Below are positions 21,355 to 30,405 of a stretch of DNA of 64,000 bases, in pieces. Source of the stretch: Bedellia somnulentella (Eukaryota; Arthropoda; Insecta; Lepidoptera; Bedelliidae). The notes beneath the pieces were generated by a model. It was given only the letters and a program-made list of their open reading frames with translations. It made no database searches and had not been told where the DNA came from. Made by a program: the position numbers and the translations under genes. The number at the start of each line of letters is the position of its first letter. Within the stretch, counting starts at the first letter, position 1. The stretch spans positions 7,890,401 through 7,954,400 of the forward strand of contig OY755175.1 in NCBI GenBank assembly GCA_963576735.1. The letters are read 5' to 3'.

Positions 21355-21414
21355 GTCATTCATTTTGCTGGGTCAGTGAATTTATGGGCACTTTTTTATT
21401 GCTGTTAACAGCCT

Positions 21415-21797
21415 TGTAACATATAACATAACATAACATAAACGTTCACGCCGAATAACCCCGAAGGGGTTTGGCAGAGGTACTAATACGTTTGAACATC
21501 ACGTGACTTTGTCACCTGGTGTTCACAGTACCCACGTTTTGCATGGACATTGTACTCACGTAATAGGAGGTAGGCCTATCGCCGTTTTGTACGACTACAC
21601 TGTCACACAACTAAGTACAACTCAGCCATGTGGGTTTCCTCACGATTTTTTCCCTCACCGTTAACAACCGTGATAAATTAACCACACATATGTCTTTCGA
21701 AAAGACAAATTGGTGTAGGCCCGATCCGGGATTTGAACACAAGTCGCTTGCACGTTAACCGGTGTTCTACCCATTAAGCTATCACGTCGTATTTGCC
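21415..21797 (-). mobile_element. S2 SINE with CCTTGT duplication
   Basis: Opens with AACATA units (the tail, reversed), has 'cgttcacgccgaataacccc', and closes with the tRNA-like head in reverse ('aagctatcacg'). The flanks carry CCTTGT on both sides; element A copy 1 has it once. Confidence 0.8.
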
Positions 21798-22773
21798 TTG
21801 TATTTTTATATATATGTCAGACAGTTATGACTTAAGAAATGACACATTGGTACATCCCCGCATTAGGATTAGAACCCACGCATCAGTGTATACGAAGTGA
21901 AATCTTATTCGGGAGCATTTCCCGACTTCGCGTAACCCGCACCGCATGACTATAGATGCGCGCACAACTTTTCGGTTGGTGTTAGCCTACTTATAAAAAA
22001 ATTAACAAAATAAATAATAATTTTCATTATTTTTTATATTGAACACTGAAAATAAAAGCGTTTATCAATAAGCAAAGATATATCATAAAAATAATTGTCT
22101 TTGAAAAAAAGTTTCCACTACAAAAAATATTAATGAAAGTGATAATTTATTATATACGTAGGTCACCCTATAATTTTTATTTAGTTAAGAACTAACTGGC
22201 AATGACAGGCCAAAATTTCAAAATGGCGACAGTATACCAGTAGTCGCCGCCGGCCAAGAAAAGATTGTGGATCTGTATACTCAATTAAAAGTTAAAGACG
22301 TGCCAGTATGACCTGATTCATGACTACAAAACGAACAAAAAACAATACACTCACAGAGCTTCAAAATTTAAAAGTCTTCTGCCACTATTGGAAGTTGAGT
22401 GGGGAAACAATGAGAGGTTTTCTTTTTGAGAAATAAAAAAACAACATAGTTTCCTAGAGCTCTGTAGATGGCGTTGATGTAACTACGTTACCTTTGACTA
22501 TAGACAAAGCGATGTTACGTCATCCATTTTAAAAAGAGAAGCCCTTATTTAAGTTCTTATATGTTAAAAAGAGACACAAATATTTATTGTCATCTCTATC
22601 GCGTAAGCGCGTAACCCGTTTTGTTGATGTCACACTTTTAAATTGTGACAAACAAAGCGTCGACTTGTGAGCGATTTTGGTTTTCTTTTGATTTTGAGAA
22701 AGATTTTATTCATTTGTATATTGTTATTGTGATAAAAGAGACTCCATTAGTTAAACTTATTATTTAGTGAGGT

Positions 22774-23921
22774 ATGGTTGGGTGTAGCGTGCTTGGCTGC
22801 GGAAGCCGCAGCGAAAAACACATCGAAGGATTGACTTTCCACAAGTGAGTGAGTTTTTTAATGTTTTTCTACAGATAAATACATAATAAATACATTGCGC
22901 GATCAGAAAATAAGTGATTCAAATGTTAATTACGTTGAACTAGATTACTAGCATTTTCTTTAGTTATTTTGAGCAATTTTTTAATAGTATAACCTAAAAA
23001 TATGCAGTATCTCCGTGTTGCCATAATTCACGTTTTCATCCTACCCTGTCGTTAGGGTAAAATTTTCAAATTAGTAAACTGATGTTAATGAGTGAGTATT
23101 CGTCTGCTTACTGGTAAAATGTAGTAAATACACATTTTGTTAAACGGAGATATAGGGTTTTCAAAGTTTAAGTTTTTTTTTTACTAACATCTAAATAAGA
23201 TTTTGCAGAAATGTATTTAATAAATTATTGGAAATTTAACGTTCTTATTTGCGGTAGCATATTAGAGGCCATTTTCTTATAAATATTGTGGAAAAAAAAT
23301 ATTATTTTTAGCATGGGTGTGCACTTATCATATTTGACCTGTAATTGAGAAATGACCTGTAATTAACAGTCCTATCATTTATTGCGTTTTTCCAGTAGAA
23401 AGAGCGTCAAAAATTACATATAAATGTATTATTAACTATTTTTTTGTAAGAAACGCATTTACTACATTTTACCAGTAAGCAGACGATATTATGAATTTCG
23501 TCGCGCTATAGCGACGCTGAATGATTTCCAATTGTTATCTACGGAATTAGTAAGTAATAAATTCGATATATTTATTTAATTTCTTCGTATTCATTACAGT
23601 TTTCCTAAAGACCCGAATCTACGAGAAAAATGGATTGCGGCCACTGGAAGATGCAATTGGAAATCAACCAAAGTTTTGAGGCATACTATAAAATTGAAAG
23701 GCACCTCGTTTTTGTCCAAAGACTAAGCTTTGGCTCAAATGGTCGCAGTTGTTTTGAAAAAGAATTTAGGTAAAAGAATATTTCCGACATTAAACGACCA
23801 CATCAGAGAGCAAAATCCGTTCGAAAACCACCTTGTGCTGTTAATAAAGGCTATAGCTTTAAAATACTTAGATGTACGAATACATCATCTTTTGAAAAAT
23901 GTGACTGAAATAGACGAATGA
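22774..23921 (+). pseudogene. THAP-domain transposase relic (P-like), catalytic part deleted
   Basis: Exon 1 is 22774-22844 and exon 2 starts at 23600; the GT-AG junction joins in frame to give an N-terminus of MVGCSVLGCG..., then TFHNFPKDPNLREKWIAATG. The two Cys of the THAP zinc site, the FHxFP box and the conserved Trp are present, but the distal Cys-x2-His pair is missing. After CNWKSTK the sequence departs from the family and reaches TAA at about 23725. The same frame then continues to 23921 with a helix-rich stretch (NHLVLLIKAIALKYLDVRIH) that looks like a transposase C-terminus. I infer an internal deletion joining the first and last parts. The DDE-type catalytic region is missing, so it is not a transposase source. 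A truncated DNA-binding product is conceivable but unsupported. Confidence 0.75.
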
Positions 23922-24496
23922 ATTCGAAATTTTCACACAAAACTGATTTTGTTTAAAGGTCAATAGTAAATAATGCAATAAAACTCATGTACAAAATAGT
24001 GCGTGCTGTCTTTTATTTTTCAAAATACAAATATAGACCCCACTATACCCATGATGACCCGTATGATATTTACATAACTTGCACTTATGGAACAGCTGTT
24101 TTTTTTTGTCCAGTAACAAAGTTAGTCCCGTACAAAAATTTATTCGTAATCATGGGAAGATTCATCCCTGATAGTTAGTACAATGCTTTAGATTTCACGG
24201 TGTATTAAACATCAGTATAAATGGTAAAATTAAACAAAAAAGATTGTATAATACTAGGAGCAAGTATGTATAATTATATGATTGCAGGAAATAATATAGT
24301 AAACAGTAAACCTTTAATTAAACAATAAATTGACGTAATCAATTTTAAATTAAAAAGTAGCTTTTAGAATGGTGATTATAGTATTTTGGGGTAATTGTTT
24401 TCTAGTGATCGCAACATTACAGGGAAAAATATTGCTATCTAAAAGAGGTACGCTCCCGTCCCGGACTCTGTCTATAGCACAGATTACAATTAGATA

Positions 24497-24576
24497 CAGA
24501 TCCACAATCTTTTCTTGGCCGGCGGCGACTAGGTAGGTAGGTAGTCGCCACCGGCCAAGAAAAGATTGTGGATCTG
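24497..24576. mobile_element. 80-bp hairpin made of element A ends
   Basis: The left CAGATCCACAATCTTTTCTT and its inverse on the right enclose about 27 bp that themselves pair ('ggcgacta' / 'tagtcgcc'). TA flanks both sides. It is the shortest possible form of element A: two ends and almost no body. Confidence 0.85.
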
Positions 24577-25045
24577 TACTATATATTCTATAGTGTTCAT
24601 AGTCAAAGTACGTTACTTACTTTAATTTTTTCTTCGTGGCCTCAATCGTGTTGCCACAATAATTTCGCCAATGTCAACTTTAAAAACATGTGTCACATCA
24701 CCATAGAGTAACTTTTTGGCGAGTAAAAACAACAAAAAGAATGTTAAATATAAATACCGTCTTTGTTTATTTACTTTTAAGCTATCTTGGCTTAAAATGA
24801 TATTTATTTAGACTTTCAAATCAGAACGTTTTAATGTACGTTCCGTTTTACGATATCATTACATCCAAGTGTGAAAAACAGTGTGACGTGCCGTTCCTAC
24901 CAATAACATAGCAATTCTGGCGCCATCTATCCTGAGAACAGGGAAGAAGAAAAAAAGGAAAACCTCTCATTGTAAAATAAATGTTGTTGGTGACGGATCT
25001 CCAACCGCATCGCCCAAAAATGACTTAAAAGGCCCCAAAACCTGC

Positions 25046-25357
25046 CAGTGATATAGGAGCATTAAGCGAAAAAGAAATACCAATATTAAGTATATCAAAT
25101 ATTTTAGTGCTAATTTCAAGTATATTTAACAACTGTTGAAAAAATATATAAGTGTAGACACAGATAATATAATACTATACGTGTAGAGTAAGTTTAAATG
25201 TAAAAACAGACTGGCTGAAAGGACTTGTTTCCAGGGCCGTAATATAGTAATAGAAAACTATTTATTTACGTTTATAGGTTAGAATTTGAAACTTTTGAAA
25301 GCGCAAAAATATTTAAATGGTTTACAATTATAATCTTAATATTCATTCATTGTTTAT
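25046..25357 (+). promoter_or_regulatory. Upstream region of NTMT1
   Basis: About 310 bp between the S1 remnant and the start codon. AT-rich, with no convincing TATA box or initiator that I can pin down; the promoter must lie here or within the S1/MITE nest just upstream. Confidence 0.35.
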
Positions 25358-27435
25358 GTGAATGTAAAAAAAAACATGACTGAAACAAATGAGGCTGATT
25401 ATCAAAAAGCCCTGATTTATTGGTCTGAAATACCAGCAACTTTAGATGGTGTACTTGGTGGATTTGGAAGTATATCAGATGTTGATATTCAAGGGTCAAC
25501 ACTATTCTTACAAGCTATACTATCTAGTGATAAAGCTCCTTTAACTAAGCAAGTTGTTGATTGTGGTGCTGGAATCGGAAGAACAATGAAGAACCTGCTT
25601 TGTAAATACTTTGATACAGTAGATGCTGTTGAACCAGATCAAAAGTTTGTAAACAATATTAGAAATTATTTGGCAGACGATGAGAAAAAAATTGGAACAA
25701 TTTATAACTGTGGTCTTCAAAACTTTAACCCTCAAAAAATTTATGATGTTGTATGGCACCAGTGGGTTTTAGGGTATTTAAATGACGACGATTTGATTGC
25801 ACACCTACGCCGATGCAGGTAATTCTAGTTATTAAATATTTTATTTGATTAGAGAGATTCGTTTTATTGACAGTGTTACGGTTCAATTCTCAAGATGGGA
25901 TTTCACTTTATAAAACCTCTGGTATTTATCTATTTTATGTCCTAGAAACTTAATAAAATGGTTTGTAAATATTTAAAACCGTAAACAGTTAACCTTTTTT
26001 AATTGGAGTTGCACTAAATTGCGATTGGGTGAATGTAGAATACCTAATGATTGGAGGCGCTGACCAGAAAATACACATTTTATAGTGCAACATGCTCTGA
26101 TCATGATGAGTCTTGTATAGTAGTAAATGACTCATAAGCTAAGTCATGATAAGAGGGTTACCACGATGGTAAAACACAAACATAAAAGTTAGATCTATAA
26201 ACAATGTACCAAATATCACTGATTCTAAGGAAGTGTAAATTTACATTTTATGTTTATCTAACTATATTATGAAAAATAACTATAATATTGAGAACACAGC
26301 TGGGTGTAATGGCCAGAATACATAGATGTACTAATAATAAACCATAGATAAGTTATGCGCTCTCGTAAGTGGCACTTAAAAAACAGGCTTAATGGCTCAT
26401 ATGACTTTAGTTGCACACTAGCTGCCGTTGCAATCCTTCACCTGTTTTGGCGTGTTTATTTATCAAAATAATCGAGAATTCCGTCATGTGTGATGAGACT
26501 TTGCATAAACTAAGTAGAAAAACTACTAAAATGATGGAATTACTTATCATTTCTAAGTGTTATAAATTTACAATGTTTTAATTATAATGTATAATAAATT
26601 AGGTGTGTAGATCTAAATTATTCTTTGTCAAATGGTCGCTTAGTGTTATATTTCATCAGTACAGAGAAAATATGTTTATCTCTTTTTAGCGCTTGCTATG
26701 AGATGTGCTATCTCGCCTACATTTCAAATGTATTTCTTGGTGTGTTGTCTGGATATATTTCTAGTGGCGTGCATACAACTGCCGCAGTCAGTGCCACTCG
26801 TAAGCGCTGGTTTCCTTGTAAATAACCTATCTAAAGTTTTTTAGGACATCTATGCCAGAATATATATGCTGTTTCGACACTAGGTAGCTTTGAAAATGTC
26901 CAGTAATGGCCAGTAGCAGTAGTTTGATTTTATAGCCTCTCCAGTAGCACCATTTTCTTAACATTTGTTTAACATCTGAAAATATTTGGATATGAATGAT
27001 ATTATCTAAAAAAATCTCTGTTGTATTTATAAAGAAATACAAGCAAGGAAGTAATTCTAGGTCAATTTAAAAAGTTACTTTTTTTACCATTAATTCAGTG
27101 ATAGCTAAACCAAAGTAATAAAAAAATACAAGTAGTCATTAATTTAACCTCTGCACAAATCATAAGTAACTTATTATTTTTTGTTTTTCAGAGATGCATT
27201 GTCTGAAAATGGTGTCATCATTATCAAAGAAAATGTGACATCTTCGGAGAAATTAGAAAGAGATGATGTAGATTCTTCAGTTACAAGACCCTTGAAACAA
27301 TATTTGAAAATATTTAAAAAAGCCAAACTAAAATGTATCAAACAATGTAGACAAATAAACTTTCCTGAAGGTTTATATCCTGTGTACATGTTTGCTTTAG
27401 TCCCAGTTGAAATCAAAGATAGTAATCATTTGTGA
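25358..27435 (+). CDS. NTMT1: N-terminal Xaa-Pro-Lys N-methyltransferase, two exons
   Basis: Coding exons are 25358-25818 and 27192-27435; an Arg codon is split across the GT-AG junction. The product is 234 aa from the first ATG, or 228 aa from the second at 25376, which gives MTETNEADYQ and is equally plausible. Members methylate the alpha-amino group of proteins starting X-Pro-Lys after Met removal, using S-adenosylmethionine, in nucleus and cytosol. Family marks seen: YWSEIPATLDGVLGGFG near the N-terminus, then ISDVDIQGS; SAM motif I VDCGAGIG at about 67-74; WHQWVLGYL; and DDVDSSVTR plus a hydrophobic PVYMFAL end in exon 2. Human NTMT1 is about 223 aa, so the gene looks complete. The 1.37 kb intron has no recognised gene. 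A hAT relic begins about 235 bp after the stop. I saw no clear AATAAA close to the stop. Confidence 0.93.
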
Positions 27436-27670
27436 TGTTAATGTAATATAATAATTTTATCAAAAGTTATGTTATTTTTATTCAGAACCAATTATGAAAC
27501 CTTATCATTTAAAAATCTTGTACTCTGTTGTAAGTTTGTTTTGCAAGCAAAACCTATTGGATTTAAAAACAGTGTGTTAATAATATGTCTATCACAAACT
27601 TTACTGAACTGTTTAATGATCTTTTTAGCATAAAGAAGATTCTCATATTATGTGTTGAATGAAATGGAAC

Positions 27671-28241
27671 TAGGGTTACCAGGGCCTAAAATTGGAAATC
27701 CTGTCATTAAGGATAAAAAATCCTGATTTATTGGATAAAGTCCGGTCTAGTGAAAAATTTAGTCATAAAATAAAAACAAAGTCTAGTTTAACTACGTTTA
27801 TTTAAAGTAGGTAACAAAATACTTAAATTGAGTTTAATAAGTAGTTAATTAAAGTTTAAACTTATAATAATAATAGTGGTACTTAAACTAAAGCAACTTA
27901 ATCGTATTTTTTATTACTAGAAACAGCGTTTAAATTTGGTTTTGAATATGATTGAAAAAATCTTCACACGAGTAATCTTTCCAGTTATACTTAGTAAGGA
28001 GGATGGCTCTAATGGATTCTATTGATAGTCTGTTTCTTTCTTTCGTCCATTGTACCGTCATCAATGAGAAAATCCGTTCAACATGCGCATTATGTGGCTC
28101 GCTCACAGTCGCAAGCGTCATTTCACTCAGCATACGCTGCATGTGAGAAAAATCCGGTCTGTCGCAAAATCCGGGCGGAGTCCGGCCAGACCGTTATAAA
28201 TCCGGTCAAGACCGGATTTATCCGGTCAGATGGTAACCCTA
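27671..28241 (-). mobile_element. hAT-type element relic with 8-bp duplication
   Basis: AATGGAAC flanks both ends (27663-27670 and 28242-28249). The terminal repeats are TAGGGTTACCA and TGGTAACCCTA. A 70-codon frame on the - strand (27930-28142) reads NAHVERIFSLMTVQWTKERN and continues as the C-terminal dimerisation region of hAT transposases. The rest of the transposase is missing, so it needs outside help to move. It lies 236 bp downstream of the NTMT1 stop. Confidence 0.9.
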
Positions 28242-28429
28242 AATGGAACAGTTAAAATGCCAATTTATTTAAACAAATAGATGGGATAGCCCTATTTTGT
28301 AAAACAACACCTTATTGGCATCCGCTTCTTTACCCCATAATAGAATACAATAGGACATGATGCTATGAAAATAGCTTAAATAAACATTTGATTGGTTTTA
28401 ACATTTGATCTTTCTCTTATTTAACATAC

Positions 28430-29075
28430 GGCATAGGCTGCAGAACTTAATCTCTTAGAACGTTTAAGTTTCTATTTGGGGTCCCAATTCTAATTTTGGA
28501 ATCCATAGTAATCCCCAGAAATTACGTATCTTTAATAACCTCGATTTTTCCATTATCAACTAGGTACTATTTTTGCATCAACTTGTTTAACATTTGGAAA
28601 TGTAAGATGAGATAGCTTTGTTCACATCGTCAACGGATGTTGAAGATCTCGCAATATTAAAACAAGTGAAATATCATCAGCAAACATAACTATCTAAAAA
28701 TAATTTTGCTTCTATACCAATAATAGTTGTGTAGTGAGTGTCGGCTTAGAATAGCGCTACCCCATTTCTTCCAGTGTTTGTACGTAAGAGGCGACTAACG
28801 GTATTGGGGCTTTTTGGGCGATGCGTTTGGAGACCCACCACCCACAACCCTTATTTTACCATCTTTTTTCCACTCGACTTACCAAAAGTGGCTGAGGAAT
28901 TTCTAGTTTTCTAGCTCTGGCTTCCCCTCTTGGAAGTTATAGCCGTGAGTTGTGTACTTTTGCAGCATAAATGGCAAGTCATTAATTTAAAAATGAATGG
29001 GCCAAGTATAGAGCCTTGAGGGACTCCCATTTCCATTTCTGTTCCATTCGATAAGGTTCCACCAATATCGACCTT
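28430..29075 (-). pseudogene. Reverse-transcriptase fragment of a LINE, split by S1
   Basis: On the - strand, 29060-28980 gives GVPQGSILGPF (RT motif before the active site), and 28690-28640 gives MFADDISLVLI (catalytic Asp pair). Between them an S1 copy is inserted at 28733-28953. Frames are broken and both ends are lost. The 28430-28640 stretch is probably the continuation but is too decayed to read. Confidence 0.7.
28733..28953 (+). mobile_element. S1 retroposon
   Basis: 'gtgtcggcttagaatagcgc' to 'agccgtgagtt'; its tail is worn. It interrupts the RT fragment. Confidence 0.75.
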
Positions 29076-29104
29076 GTTATCGAATTTAACTCAACGCAAA
29101 GTCT

Positions 29105-29735
29105 TTGTCTGGAAGAGATCGCTTTAACTGATAGACCGCCAATTCGGTATGCAAAGTTTTTTTTTAGGTATTTATTAAATATTTTTATTCGATAGCAAAC
29201 ACGAAAACAAAAGACTAATTTGAATATTTTTCATCTTAAATGAGTAATTGCAAAGTTATGATTTTTTAAAGATTGTTCAACTTTTGTACTTAATGACATC
29301 ATCGAACGAAAATAGTAACGAACGTAGCGACATGCAAATAAAGTGAAATGCTTAACAAAAATGTTGCTGATTGCAAAACATTTCACGAATTTGTGATCTC
29401 AAATGAAATTATTACGGTATTATACTAAACTAAACAAACCTATGATTTTCGATATTTTATTAATAAACTGCAAAAACGATTGTCATTGAAATAACGCTGA
29501 AGGTCAAATACTGTTACAGTTTTTTGTTAAAATAACGGTCATCCTAGCTTTGTTTGATTTAATTTCAAGAAAATATGTTTTAAAACCAAACAAACAATCT
29601 CGAAATGGTTTCGTAATCAGCACCACTTTTGTAAAACTTTGCATACCGAATTATACTTTTGTTATTTAATTCTGTTTATTTGTAACTGTTTCACCTCTTT
29701 GATGTGCAATAAAGAGTTTTCTATTCTATTTTATA
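29105..29735 (+). mobile_element. LINE 3'UTR end, split by MITE N
   Basis: Starts with the hairpin block 'gtctggaagagatcgcttt' and resumes after 29652 with 'cttttgttatttaattctg' and the LINE tail 'gatgtgcaataaagag'. Confidence 0.6.
29145..29648 (-). mobile_element. MITE N, copy 1 (504 bp), AATT-flanked
   Basis: CGGTATGCAAAGT at one end and its inverse at the other, with AATT on both sides. Closely matches 58345-58834 and the outer parts of 59347-63891. No ORF of note. Confidence 0.85.
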
Positions 29736-29990
29736 AATTAATCACACATATGACTTTAGAAAAGACAATCTGCACTGGTAGCATGAGGCTTGTGAGAGCG
29801 CGTTTGACACGAGAGAAGTGAGAAACTGACAGATTGCTCATACAAAATCTGTCAGTATCTCACTTCTCACATGACATACTCGCTCTCACACGCCTCATGC
29901 TACGGGGGCTGGTGTAGACCCGACCCTGGATTTGGTCCCTCATCGTCTGCACCACAAGCAATGTTCTACACTGAGTTATCACGGTTGACT
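29735..29990 (-). mobile_element. S2 SINE carrying a small hairpin element
   Basis: 'cacatatgactttagaaaag' and 'ctggtgtagacccgaccctg' are adjacent in other S2 copies but here are split by about 135 bp (29770-29905). The inserted piece is a hairpin: 'gtagcatgaggcttgtgaga' on the left, its near-inverse 'ctctcacacgcctcatgctac' region on the right. Confidence 0.65.
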
Positions 29991-30179
29991 GTTATCGAAT
30001 TTAGAACTGGAAAAGATGATTTATGGCAATTAGCATGTGATCAAATCTTACTTATCGCTTTAGCAGAACAAAAAGAGTTTCGATTATATAGTTCCTAGTC
30101 ACGTGGAGAATTAAAAAGATTATTCATTTTCCTATTATAAAGAAGTTCGGAGAGTAGGACAAATTTAATTTTATATCTA

Positions 30180-30300
30180 TAGATTCATTATTGTAAATAA
30201 AACTCTAGAGGTTTCATAGGATAAGTCTCTGGCTGGGATCTGCCTTGCCTACCCCATGGGTACTAAGGGGGTTAGTATAATTTGTCACAGAAAACACTTT
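30180..30300 (+). other. RTE-like LINE 3' tail fragment
   Basis: 'ctgccttgcctaccccatgg' followed by 'gtactaagggggttagtata' resembles the 3' end of the RTE-type LINE at about 41740-41820. No coding part. Confidence 0.45.
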
Positions 30301-30405
30301 CATATTGATATTCTTTAATTAACCAGTTAAATAGACAATAAAATTACAGTATCACAGTTTCTCAAACAAAAATCAGGACAAAGCAAAATTATATTATTCT
30401 TAAAT

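Larger units (their letters stand above)
15712..22275. mobile_element. Element A, copy 2: TA-flanked, with five nested insertions
   Basis: The ends CAGATCCACAATC and GATTGTGGATCTG lie next to TA on both sides. Its unique parts align with 167-2751, for example 'gatattagtattgccagtaa', 'tcttattcgggagcatttcc' and 'aggtcaccctataa'. Within it sit a tRNA-like palindrome (15769-15970), two S1 copies (16060-16503), the BEL/Pao element (16846-21354) and an S2 copy (21415-21797). No transposase gene is recognisable. Confidence 0.75.
22492..24608 (+). mobile_element. P-element-like relic with 8-bp target duplication
   Basis: TACGTTAC lies on both sides (22484-22491 and 24609-24616); the empty MITE D at 1109-1539 has it once. 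The ends are CTTTGACTAT and, inverted, ATAGTCAAAG. It encodes a THAP-type N-terminal exon and a short C-terminal-like piece, with no catalytic core. P elements combine 8-bp duplications, inverted ends and a THAP DNA-binding domain, so this is the best class; hAT also makes 8-bp duplications but lacks THAP. An 80-bp hairpin element sits at 24497-24576. A second copy in inverted orientation is at 44054-45677. Confidence 0.8.
22411..24969 (+). mobile_element. MITE D, copy 2, opened by a P-like element
   Basis: Inverted ends TGAGAGGTTTTC and GAAAACCTCTCA. The outer parts match MITE D at 1109-1539 ('agctctgtagatggcgttga', 'tcctgagaacagggaagaag'). The P-like insertion occupies 22492-24608. Confidence 0.85.
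22340..25045 (-). mobile_element. S1 retroposon split by MITE D
   Basis: 22340-22405 holds 'gccactattggaagttgagt', and the S1 body resumes at 24975 with 'gttgttggtgacggatctcc' and 'accgcatcgcccaaaaatga'. The two pieces are one S1 copy opened by the 2.56 kb insertion. Confidence 0.75.

Noticed and set aside
25541..27416. Antisense frames over NTMT1 exons
   Set aside because: Shadows of a well-supported gene with conserved motifs on the + strand.
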